From contig CAWEXD010000008.1 of assembly GCA_963812945.1 (NCBI GenBank), positions 62,001-126,000 on the forward strand: a stretch of DNA of 64,000 nucleotides, in the 5' to 3' direction. The translations under genes were made by a program, and so were the position numbers. Source of the stretch: DASRDR01 sp963812945 [NCBI: uncultured Candidatus Rokubacteria bacterium] (lineage in GTDB: Bacteria > Methylomirabilota > Methylomirabilia > Rokubacteriales). The notes below the pieces were generated by a model that did no database searches, was not told the DNA's origin, and saw only the letters and a program-made list of their open reading frames with translations. Position 1 is the stretch's first letter. Each line of letters starts with the position of its first letter. Shown here piece by piece: positions 34,591 through 41,367 of the stretch.

Positions 34591-36854
34591 TCCTTCGTCA
34601 AGGTCTCGTCCAGGTTCAGGAGGGCGCTGGCGATGACGGTCCACGCCGCCAGCTCCGGGACGTCTGCCGGGGCGCCGTGCGCGCGCGTGCTCCCGACCGT
34701 CTGCCGGGCGGCGCTCAGATCCGTTGCGAAGTGGTCACGCTCCGTGTGGAATGCGGCGAGCAGCACCTGGAGCTCGGCCGGCTCCGGAAGCCGGGCCACG
34801 CAGAGTCGGAAGCCGTGGGTCGCGCGGGCCGAAGCGTCCGGCGGCGCCTCGCGCATCAGGCGGCGAGCCAGGCCGCGGGCGGCATCGACGAACGCCGGGT
34901 CGTTCAGGCCGCTCAGCGCCTGGAGCGGCGTGTTCGTGCGTGGGCGCCGGACCGTCGTCACCTCACGGCTGGGGGCGTCGAACGTCGTGAAGGCCGGGTA
35001 GGGCGCCGTCCGCCGCCAGAACGTGTAGAGTCCGCGGCGATGGGCGTTCTCGCCCGCGCTCGTCTTCCAGTCCGCCTGGCCCTTGTTGTTGGGAGCGAAC
35101 GCGCGATCGTCGGGCAGGGGCGGGAAGACGCTCGGGCCCCCGATCTTCGTGTTGAGGAGGCCGCTCGCGGCGAGCCCGACATCCCGGATCGTCTCGGCGG
35201 AGAGCCGGAACCGCGGGCCCCGCGCCAAGAGGATGTTCTCCGGGTCGCGTTCCAGGAGCGCTGGCGTCACGCGCGAGGACTGTCGGTAGGTGGCCGAGGT
35301 CACGATCGTCCGCTGGATGCCCTTCATGCTCCAGCCGCCGCGCACGAACTCGGTCGCCAGCCAGTCGAGGAGCTCGGGATGTGACGGGCGCAGGCCCTGG
35401 GTGCCGAGATCCTCCGCCGTCTCCGCGAGCGCGCGCCCGAAGAACTCCCCCCAGTAGCGGTTGACCACGACGCGGGCCGTCAGCGGATTGGCGTCGTCGG
35501 CGAGCCAGTACGCGAGGCCCAGCCGGTTGGCCGGCCAGCCCTTGCGCATCGGATGGAGGACCCGCGGGGTTCCGGCCGAGACCTGTTCCCCCTTGCGCGC
35601 GAAGATCCCCCGGGCTCGCACGTGGGTAGTCGCTTGGCCGTGCGGGTGCTCGATGACCACCGACGTCTGGGCGGGCTTGTTGTCCCGTGCCGGGTCGGGC
35701 AGGCGCGGGAGGTCGTACTCGAACACGTCGGCGTGCTCGAAGAAGGCGAGAAGCCGGTAGTAGTCCTTCTGGGTGAACGGGTCGTACTTGTGGTTGTGGC
35801 ACCGCGCGCACGCCAGCGTGGCGCCGAGCCACACGGTCGCGGTCGTGTCGACCCGGTCGGTCAGCGCTTCCCAGCGGCCCTCGTCAAGGTCGACGCCGTC
35901 CTCCTGGTTCAGGGTCGTGTTGGCGTGCATGCCCGACGCGACGAACTGCTGGGCGGTGGCGCCCGGCAGGAGGTCGCCGGCGATCTGCTCGATGGTGAAT
36001 CGGCTGAAGGGCATGTCCTGGTTGAGTGCCCGGATCACCCAGTCGCGGTACGGCCACATCGACCGCGGCCGGTCCCAGCTCCCCCCGTCCGTGTCGGCGT
36101 AGCGCACGAGGTCGAGCCAGGATTGCGCCCAGCGCTCTCCGTAGTGCGGCGACGCGAGGAGGCGATCGACGACTCGCTCGTAGGCGTCCGGCCGCGTGTC
36201 CGCGAGGAAGGCGTCGACCTCGGCGACGCTCGGCGGCAGGCCCGTCAGGTCGAGGCTCACCCGCCGGATCAGGGTCGCGCGTGGCGCCTCGGGGGACAGC
36301 GCGAGGCCCTCGCGCTCGAGTCGGGCCACGACGAACGCGTCGATCGGGTTCCGCACCGCGCGGGCGTCCCGCACGGCCGGCGGCCGCGGCCGGGCCGGCT
36401 CGCGGTACGCCCAGTGCGGCTCGTACCGGGGTTCTCCGGGGGTCTCGGGCCAGACGGCCCCCTCGTCGATCCAGCGCCGGATGAGCTGCACCTTCTCGGG
36501 GGAGAGGGCCGGCGCGGTGGGGGGCTGGGGCATGCGCTCCGCGGGATCGGTGTGGCCGACGAGCTGAACGAGACGGCTCCTCCCGCTGTCCCCCGGCACG
36601 ATGACCGGCCCCATGATCCCGCCGTGGAGGGCGAATGACTTCGAATCGAGCCGCAGCTGACTTCGCTGCCTGACCTTGCCGTGACACTTCGTGCAGGACG
36701 CCTCGAAGATCGGCTGGATGTCCCGGCGGAAGTCGACCCGGTCGCCGATCGCTCCCGGCGCCGGGGGTGGCGGTGTCGCGCACAGGCCGGCCCAGAGGAG
36801 GACCGGCAGGATGAGCGCGGCGCGTCGGCTCCCCGGGCGCACTACTCCTCGCAT
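34587..36854 (-). CDS. DUF1549/DUF1553 protein with planctomycete-type cytochrome c motif
   Basis: 755 residues. A signal sequence ([22 protein letters not shown]) precedes the haem motif CTKCHGK (about residues 54-60). Next come the DUF1549 region ([46 protein letters not shown]) and the DUF1553 region ([32 protein letters not shown]). One c-type haem is predicted. It is probably periplasmic and acts with the coupled DUF1501 partner. An AT-rich inverted repeat lies upstream of the start. Substrate unknown. Confidence 0.9.
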   Translation of the reverse strand: MRGVVRPGSRRAALILPVLLWAGLCATPPPPAPGAIGDRVDFRRDIQPIFEASCTKCHGKVRQRSQLRLDSKSFALHGGIMGPVIVPGDSGRSRLVQLVGHTDPAERMPQPPTAPALSPEKVQLIRRWIDEGAVWPETPGEPRYEPHWAYREPARPRPPAVRDARAVRNPIDAFVVARLEREGLALSPEAPRATLIRRVSLDLTGLPPSVAEVDAFLADTRPDAYERVVDRLLASPHYGERWAQSWLDLVRYADTDGGSWDRPRSMWPYRDWVIRALNQDMPFSRFTIEQIAGDLLPGATAQQFVASGMHANTTLNQEDGVDLDEGRWEALTDRVDTTATVWLGATLACARCHNHKYDPFTQKDYYRLLAFFEHADVFEYDLPRLPDPARDNKPAQTSVVIEHPHGQATTHVRARGIFARKGEQVSAGTPRVLHPMRKGWPANRLGLAYWLADDANPLTARVVVNRYWGEFFGRALAETAEDLGTQGLRPSHPELLDWLATEFVRGGWSMKGIQRTIVTSATYRQSSRVTPALLERDPENILLARGPRFRLSAETIRDVGLAASGLLNTKIGGPSVFPPLPDDRAFAPNNKGQADWKTSAGENAHRRGLYTFWRRTAPYPAFTTFDAPSREVTTVRRPRTNTPLQALSGLNDPAFVDAARGLARRLMREAPPDASARATHGFRLCVARLPEPAELQVLLAAFHTERDHFATDLSAARQTVGSTRAHGAPADVPELAAWTVIASALLNLDETLTKE

Positions 36855-36925
36855 GGCCCGGAGAAGTGCAAGTGGATTGCCACGCCGTCGTCGCCGAAGG
36901 TTGCGGGAGACATGGCCAGATTTAC

Positions 36926-36944
36926 CAATAGTAACAATCTATTG
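36926..36944. promoter_or_regulatory. AT-rich inverted repeat, possible operator
   Basis: CAATAG-TAACAAT-CTATTG, an inverted repeat with 6-nt arms in a conspicuously AT-rich stretch, 72-90 bases upstream of the DUF1549/DUF1553 start. Candidate regulator-binding site or part of that operon's promoter. Confidence 0.45.
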
Positions 36945-37091
36945 TGACACATGGACCCAAAAGGGGCAGGGGCGAGGCCCCGGGAACGGCCCGGCGGCGA
37001 GCATCTTTTGGCAGCCTCGGGGGCCCGCGGGCCCTCGGTGACCGACCCAAGCCCGGCGCCTGAGACCCTCTGGTGGCGGCGATCGCGCCGC

Positions 37092-37880
37092 CTACGGTCC
37101 CTCCAGCACCATGTGGCGATAGGCCTCCGCCGCCGCGAGGCCGGCGCGGACACCCTGCTCCCGCGCCCATTCCACGAGGAACTCCTTGGGGTCCCACTCC
37201 CCCATCTGGCTCCGGTGCTCGCGGAGGGCGGCCAGCTTCACGTCCAGCGTGCCGGCGATGTCGACGAACGTGTCGGGTCGCTCGGCGCCGTGGACGTAGA
37301 CCTCGCGCACCTCGTGGGGCTCGAGCCCTTCGGCGAGGAGCTCCGGGAAGATGAGCCGGGTGCCCGAGGAAGGGAACACGGCGTCGAGGGCGGCGTCGGC
37401 CGCCGCCCGGTGGTCGGGGTGATTGAGATACGTCGAGCCGTAGTAGCGGACGGTGGGGTCGCCGCAGACCACCGCGTCGGGACGGAAGCGCCGGATCAGA
37501 CGCGTGAGGTCCCGGCGAAGCGCGATGGTGGCCTCCAGCATGCCGTCCTCGTAGTCGAGGAACCACACCTCGCCGATCCCGAGGATCCGGCACGCGCTTC
37601 GCTGCTCGGCCTCGCGGATCGGCCCCAGTGCCTCCCGGGTCATGTCCGGCGGCGTGAAACGGTTCGAGCCGCCGGTGCCGCGCGTGATGCACACGGTGAC
37701 GAGGGTGCTGCCCGCTTGTGCCCACTTGGCGAGCGTGCCGCCGACCGTGAACTCCTGGTCGTCAGGGTGCGCGTGAATGCTCATCACGCGGGCCGGCGGC
37801 GTGGGCTCGCCGGCGGTGCGCTTCTTCCGGCCACGCTCCGGGATGCCGGGGGCGTCGGGTTCGGACAGCTCGTCGGTCAC
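37092..37880 (-). CDS. PIG-L family deacetylase (LmbE-like)
   Basis: 262-residue zinc-dependent N-acetyl hydrolase. The metal-binding motif is HAHPDDQEFTVGG (about residues 35-47) and the second site is LNHPDHRAAADAAL (about 145-158). RGTGGSNRF and the HP-D-D pair are typical of LmbE/BshB/MshB relatives. The GTG start gives a polar 30-residue extension before the domain; an ATG at MSIHAHPDD is an alternative. Possible substrates include GlcNAc-type thiol precursors or N-acetylated sugars. Confidence 0.88.
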   Translation of the reverse strand: MTDELSEPDAPGIPERGRKKRTAGEPTPPARVMSIHAHPDDQEFTVGGTLAKWAQAGSTLVTVCITRGTGGSNRFTPPDMTREALGPIREAEQRSACRILGIGEVWFLDYEDGMLEATIALRRDLTRLIRRFRPDAVVCGDPTVRYYGSTYLNHPDHRAAADAALDAVFPSSGTRLIFPELLAEGLEPHEVREVYVHGAERPDTFVDIAGTLDVKLAALREHRSQMGEWDPKEFLVEWAREQGVRAGLAAAEAYRHMVLEGP

Positions 37881-37925
37881 TGGGCTACCCTCGCTCCCTG
37901 GAGGCTGATCGGACGGCCTGCAGGG

Positions 37926-38390
37926 TCATGTGAGCTCGGGAATCCTTTCGCGCTCGGGGATGGGATGACGCCGGTTGCCGAGGACGAGGACCGGCCGTCC
38001 GCCGTCGTCCCCCAGGTGTGGGCCCAGCTGCTGGAGCGCCAGGCGACCGAACCGCGCCGGGAACGCCCCGTGCCGGACTCGGCAGTAGAGCCGCCCGCGC
38101 TCGCTCTCGAGCGTCTCCGGGTCGAGTGGCTCGCGGTGCTCGCCGGCCATGACGAGGTCGAGGCTGTCCAGCGTTCCCTCGCGCCAGACCGGCCTCACCC
38201 GCTGAACGACGAACGGGGTGCCCTCGGGCTCGAACCAGTTCCGCTCGCCCTGGCACACCACGAGCCAGCCCCCGTCGGCGGTGCGAGTCATGGCGCGCAG
38301 AAAGAACCGGAGGGTCAGGAGGTCCAGCACCTCGCTCCCGTCATGGAACACCCGGCCCTCGGCGTCGACCCGGTAGCGGTACTCGCGCAT
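37926..38390 (-). CDS. DUF4505-like conserved protein
   Basis: 154 residues. It opens REYRYRVDAEGRVFHDGSEVLD and contains FFLRAMTRTADGGWLVVCQGERNWFEPEGTPFVVQ and GRLYCRVRHG. The 'Y-Y-V-D..G..F..G' start and the 'C-G-E-R-N-F' core resemble DUF4505, a small conserved family without known function. There are no membrane segments. It lies 45 bases upstream of the PIG-L gene on the same strand, so the two may be co-transcribed. Divergent from the MerB-like gene. Confidence 0.6.
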   Translation of the reverse strand: MREYRYRVDAEGRVFHDGSEVLDLLTLRFFLRAMTRTADGGWLVVCQGERNWFEPEGTPFVVQRVRPVWREGTLDSLDLVMAGEHREPLDPETLESERGRLYCRVRHGAFPARFGRLALQQLGPHLGDDGGRPVLVLGNRRHPIPERERIPELT

Positions 38391-38532
38391 GACGCCCTCA
38401 TTCTATTCCCACCCGTCCTGCGTCGTCAGAGCCGGCGCCGAACCCGTCCTGGGGTTACGGCTGCCTGACCGGCGCCCGCGAGCGGCGTCCGGTCGCTCGC
38501 CGGGCTGCCGGACCTGTGCGAAGCTCGGAGGC

Positions 38533-39207
38533 GTGACGGTCGAGATCCGGACGGCCGCCGACCTTCTCACCGCGGAGCGATCCGGGGAGTGGGCCGCCCG
38601 GCGCGCGCAGCGGGACGATCCCGTGCTCCGGGCCATCTGGCGCGAGTTCGTCGAGCGCGGGGGCCCGGTTGCGCTCGAGGCCCTGGCCGCGGGGGTGCCG
38701 GGACTCGCGTCGAACGAGGTCCGGGATCGGGCGGCGGCACTCGACGCGGCGGATCTGATCGGGCTGACCGGCGATCGCGTCGGGCTCGCGTATCCGTTCA
38801 CGGCCAACCCGAACGCGTACCAGGTGACCCTGCCTGGCGGGCGCGCCCGCTACGCGTGCTGCGCCATCGACGCTCTCGGCGTGGCGCCGATGCTCGGGAC
38901 GCCCGTCACGGTCAGGTCGCGATGCCACCGGAGCGCCGCGCCGCTCGTCTTCGACGTCGACCCCGTGGCGGGCCCCCTCGACGCGCCTCCGGACATCCTC
39001 GCCTGGATCGAGCGGGGTCAGTCGGGCGGCGACCGGCGCTCGGGCTTTCTCTGAACGCGCCTCAACTTCTTCCGGTCGGAGGACGACCTTCTCGCGTGGC
39101 GCCACGAGACGCCGGACGGCGACGGAGTGGCCCTGGTTCTGTCCGAGGCGTTCGTGCTGGGCCGCCAGGTGTTCGGGGGCCTGCTGGATCCGGCACCGCG
39201 CCGCTAG
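38533..39207 (+). CDS. merB-like: MerB-like organomercurial lyase selenoprotein (in-frame TGA read as Sec)
   Basis: 224 residues with TGA 39052-39054 read as Sec (U174); MerB proteins are about 212-220. RYACCAIDALGVAPMLGT (residues 107-124) matches the MerB AWCALD region, placing C110 and D113 at the catalytic Cys96 and Asp99. RSRC131 matches SSHC117. After the TGA the frame continues TRLNFFRSEDDLLAW and VLSEAFVLGRQVFGGLL, the MerB C-terminus. The TGA is five residues before FF, exactly where E. coli MerB has catalytic Cys159, and C110-U174 spacing (64) mirrors Cys96-Cys159 (63). It should cleave carbon-mercury, or another carbon-metal, bond. The start is GTG 38533; its GGAGG lies only one base upstream, so the exact start is unsure. 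Confidence 0.85.
39055..39097 (+). promoter_or_regulatory. SECIS-like structure of the MerB-like selenoprotein gene
   Basis: Lower stem ACGCG (39055-39059) with CGCGT (39093-39097). Upper stem GGTCG (39074-39078) with CGACC (39084-39088), loop GAGGA. The loop begins 25 nt after the TGA and starts with G, within the usual bacterial SECIS window. Confidence 0.65.
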
Positions 39208-39256
39208 CCGGCGCGGTGTCGCGGCCGGATCGCGGGCGACCCTGTTGACGGCGTGT

Positions 39257-39262
39257 CATAAT
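39257..39262 (+). promoter_or_regulatory. Possible extended -10 promoter for the rhodanese gene
   Basis: CATAAT preceded by TGT (TGn extended -10), 58 bases upstream of ATG 39321. There is no good -35. Confidence 0.35.
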
Positions 39263-39320
39263 CGCCGGTGACGCGTCCAGGCGCGCCAAGCGTGCGAAGG
39301 GTGTCGATGGAGGTCGGCGC

Positions 39321-40169
39321 ATGACGGCCACGAGCTTCGGTCCCGTGGTGAGCACGGGGTGGCTCGCCGACCGGCTGGGCGATCCCGACCTTCGGATCAT
39401 CGACGCGACGTGGTACCTGCCGCACCTCCGGCGCGACGCGCAGGCGGAGTTCCACCAGGCCCACGTCCCCGGCGCCGTCTACTTCGACATCGACGCCATC
39501 GCCGACCGGCAGCAGGGCCTCCCCCACATGCTGCCGGATGCGGCGACGTTCGGCGAGGCGGCAGGGGCGCTCGGCGTCGGCGCCGGCGACCGGGTGATCG
39601 TCTACGGTGGGAAGCACCTGATCGCCTCGGCGCGGGTGTGGTGGACCTTCCGCACGTTCGGGCATGACCGGGTCGCCGTTCTCGACGGCGGGTTCCCGCG
39701 CTGGCGTGAAGAGGGCCGGCCCGTCGCCGCGGGGGCGCCGAGCCCGGAGCGCCGTCACTTCACCGCGCGCTTCCGTCCCGATCTGGTGACCGCGCTCGAC
39801 GGAGTGCGGCGGAACCTGGAGGCGCGGGCGGTCCAGGTCGTCGACGCGCGCTCGGCGGGCCGGTTCGCGGGCACCGAGCCCGAGCCCCGGGCCGGGGTCC
39901 GATCCGGCCGCATCCCCGGCAGCCTGAACCTGCCGTACGACGGCCTCTTCCGGCCGGATGGAGGGCTCCTCCCCGCGGGCGAGATTCGCCGCCGCTTCGA
40001 GGACGGGCGAGTGGACCTCGCGCGGCCCATCGCGACGACGTGCGGCTCGGGAGTGTCGGCGTGCGTCCTCGCCCTCGGGCTCCACGTCGCCGGCCGCCCG
40101 GACGTCGCCGTGTACGACGGATCGTGGGCCGAGTGGGGCGGGCGCGACGACGTGCCCGTGGAGCGCTAG
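39321..40169 (+). CDS. Thiosulfate/3-mercaptopyruvate sulfurtransferase (two-domain rhodanese)
   Basis: 282 residues in two rhodanese domains: an inactive N-terminal one ([25 protein letters not shown] to about residue 140) and a catalytic C-terminal one with [20 protein letters not shown] and the persulfide loop [15 protein letters not shown] (catalytic Cys about residue 241). The loop CGSGVSA is the TST/SseA type. ATG 39321 is preceded by GGAGG. It transfers sulfur to cyanide or thiols. It follows the MerB-like gene by 113 bases; sulfane-sulfur supply could be relevant to thiophilic metal handling (inference). Confidence 0.92.
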   Translation: MTATSFGPVVSTGWLADRLGDPDLRIIDATWYLPHLRRDAQAEFHQAHVPGAVYFDIDAIADRQQGLPHMLPDAATFGEAAGALGVGAGDRVIVYGGKHLIASARVWWTFRTFGHDRVAVLDGGFPRWREEGRPVAAGAPSPERRHFTARFRPDLVTALDGVRRNLEARAVQVVDARSAGRFAGTEPEPRAGVRSGRIPGSLNLPYDGLFRPDGGLLPAGEIRRRFEDGRVDLARPIATTCGSGVSACVLALGLHVAGRPDVAVYDGSWAEWGGRDDVPVER

Positions 40170-40182
40170 GCGCAGCCCATCC

Positions 40183-41274
40183 ATGCCGCGCGCGCGGATC
40201 GACCTCGACCCGATCGACGCCCTCTCGGTCCTCGACGAGGAGGGCCGGGTCGATCGCGCTCTCGAGCCGGTGATTCCCGAGGACGATCTCCGGCGGCTCT
40301 ACCGGACGTTCCTTCTCGCCCGCCGGTTCGACGAGCGGATGCTGGTGCTCCAGCGGCAGGGCCGGATCGGCACCTATCTTCCGGCGAAGGGACACGAGGC
40401 CGCGGTCCTCGGGAGCGTCTACGCGCTCCGCCCCACCGACTGGCTCGTCCCGGTGTGGCGCGAGTGGGCGGCGTACGTCTGGCGGGGCTGGCCGCTCGAG
40501 AACCTGATCCTCCTCTACGCGGGTCTGCCGGAGGGCACGTCGGTGCCCGCGGGCATCCGCGACCTGCCGGTCTGCGTCCCGATGGGCACCCACGTGCCGC
40601 ACGCGGTCGGGCTGGCCTGCGCCGCGCGGTTCCGGCGTGAGGACAGCGTCGTCCTCTGCTACTTCGGGGACGGGGCCAGCTCCGAGGGCATCTGTCAGGA
40701 GGCCATGAACTTCGCGGGCGTCTTCCAGGCCCCGATCGTCTTCGTCTGCATCAACAACCAGTGGGCGATCTCGGTCCCGCGGTCGCGGCAGACGCGGGCG
40801 AAGACGCTGGCGCACCGCGCGCTCGCGTACGGGTTTCCCGGGGTCCAGGTGGACGGCAACGATCTCCTCGCCATGGTCGCCGCCACCCGGGAAGCGGTGG
40901 CGCGAGCTCGCCAGGGCCAGGGTCCCACGCTCATCGAGGCCGTGACCTACCGGCTCCTGGGCCACTCCACGGCGGACGACCCGGCGAAGTACCGGAGCGA
41001 TGCCGAGGTCCAGGCGTGGGAGGCGAAGGAGCCGTTGCCGCGCTTCCGCCGCTACCTCACGGCGAAGGGCGTGGTCGACGACCCGCTCCACGCGCGCTTC
41101 GAGGCGGAGGCGGACGCCGAGGTGCGCGCCGCCATCGAGCGCGCCGAGGCGACCATGCGGGACGCGCGCCCGCTCGACATGTTCGACCACGTCTACGCGG
41201 ATGTGCCGGCGGAGGTGGAGGCGCAGCGGCGGGAGCTCGAGCGGGAGCTTGAGGAGAGGCCTGGTTCCGCGTAA
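40183..41274 (+). CDS. Thiamine-diphosphate E1 alpha subunit (pyruvate/branched-chain dehydrogenase type)
   Basis: 363 residues. The TPP-binding motif begins GDGASSEG (about residue 166) and ends CINNQWAIS (about 192-200), the standard GDG-x(25-30)-NN. RTFLLARRFDERM and LVPVWREWAAYVWRG are typical of E1 alpha. ATG 40183 lies 13 bases after the rhodanese stop. An E1 alpha needs an E1 beta and E2 to decarboxylate a 2-oxoacid, but neither is adjacent: the downstream gene is convergent and unrelated. Partners must be encoded elsewhere, or the protein works differently. Confidence 0.9.
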   Translation: MPRARIDLDPIDALSVLDEEGRVDRALEPVIPEDDLRRLYRTFLLARRFDERMLVLQRQGRIGTYLPAKGHEAAVLGSVYALRPTDWLVPVWREWAAYVWRGWPLENLILLYAGLPEGTSVPAGIRDLPVCVPMGTHVPHAVGLACAARFRREDSVVLCYFGDGASSEGICQEAMNFAGVFQAPIVFVCINNQWAISVPRSRQTRAKTLAHRALAYGFPGVQVDGNDLLAMVAATREAVARARQGQGPTLIEAVTYRLLGHSTADDPAKYRSDAEVQAWEAKEPLPRFRRYLTAKGVVDDPLHARFEAEADAEVRAAIERAEATMRDARPLDMFDHVYADVPAEVEAQRRELERELEERPGSA

Positions 41275-41323
41275 CCTAGGCCGGCTGCTCGGGCGCCGGC
41301 GAGGTGGACCTTCCGGGCCCGCA

Positions 41324-41350
41324 CCGAGCGCCGTCCGAGACGGCGCTCGG
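41324..41350. terminator. Bidirectional intrinsic terminator between convergent genes
   Basis: An 11-bp stem CCGAGCGCCGT/ACGGCGCTCGG with loop CCGAG, followed on the plus strand by a pyrimidine-rich tail (GTGTCTCTTCCCTTCC). It lies in the 93-nt gap between the E1 alpha and PAP2-peptidase genes. Confidence 0.65.
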
Positions 41351-41367
41351 GTGTCTCTTCCCTTCCT

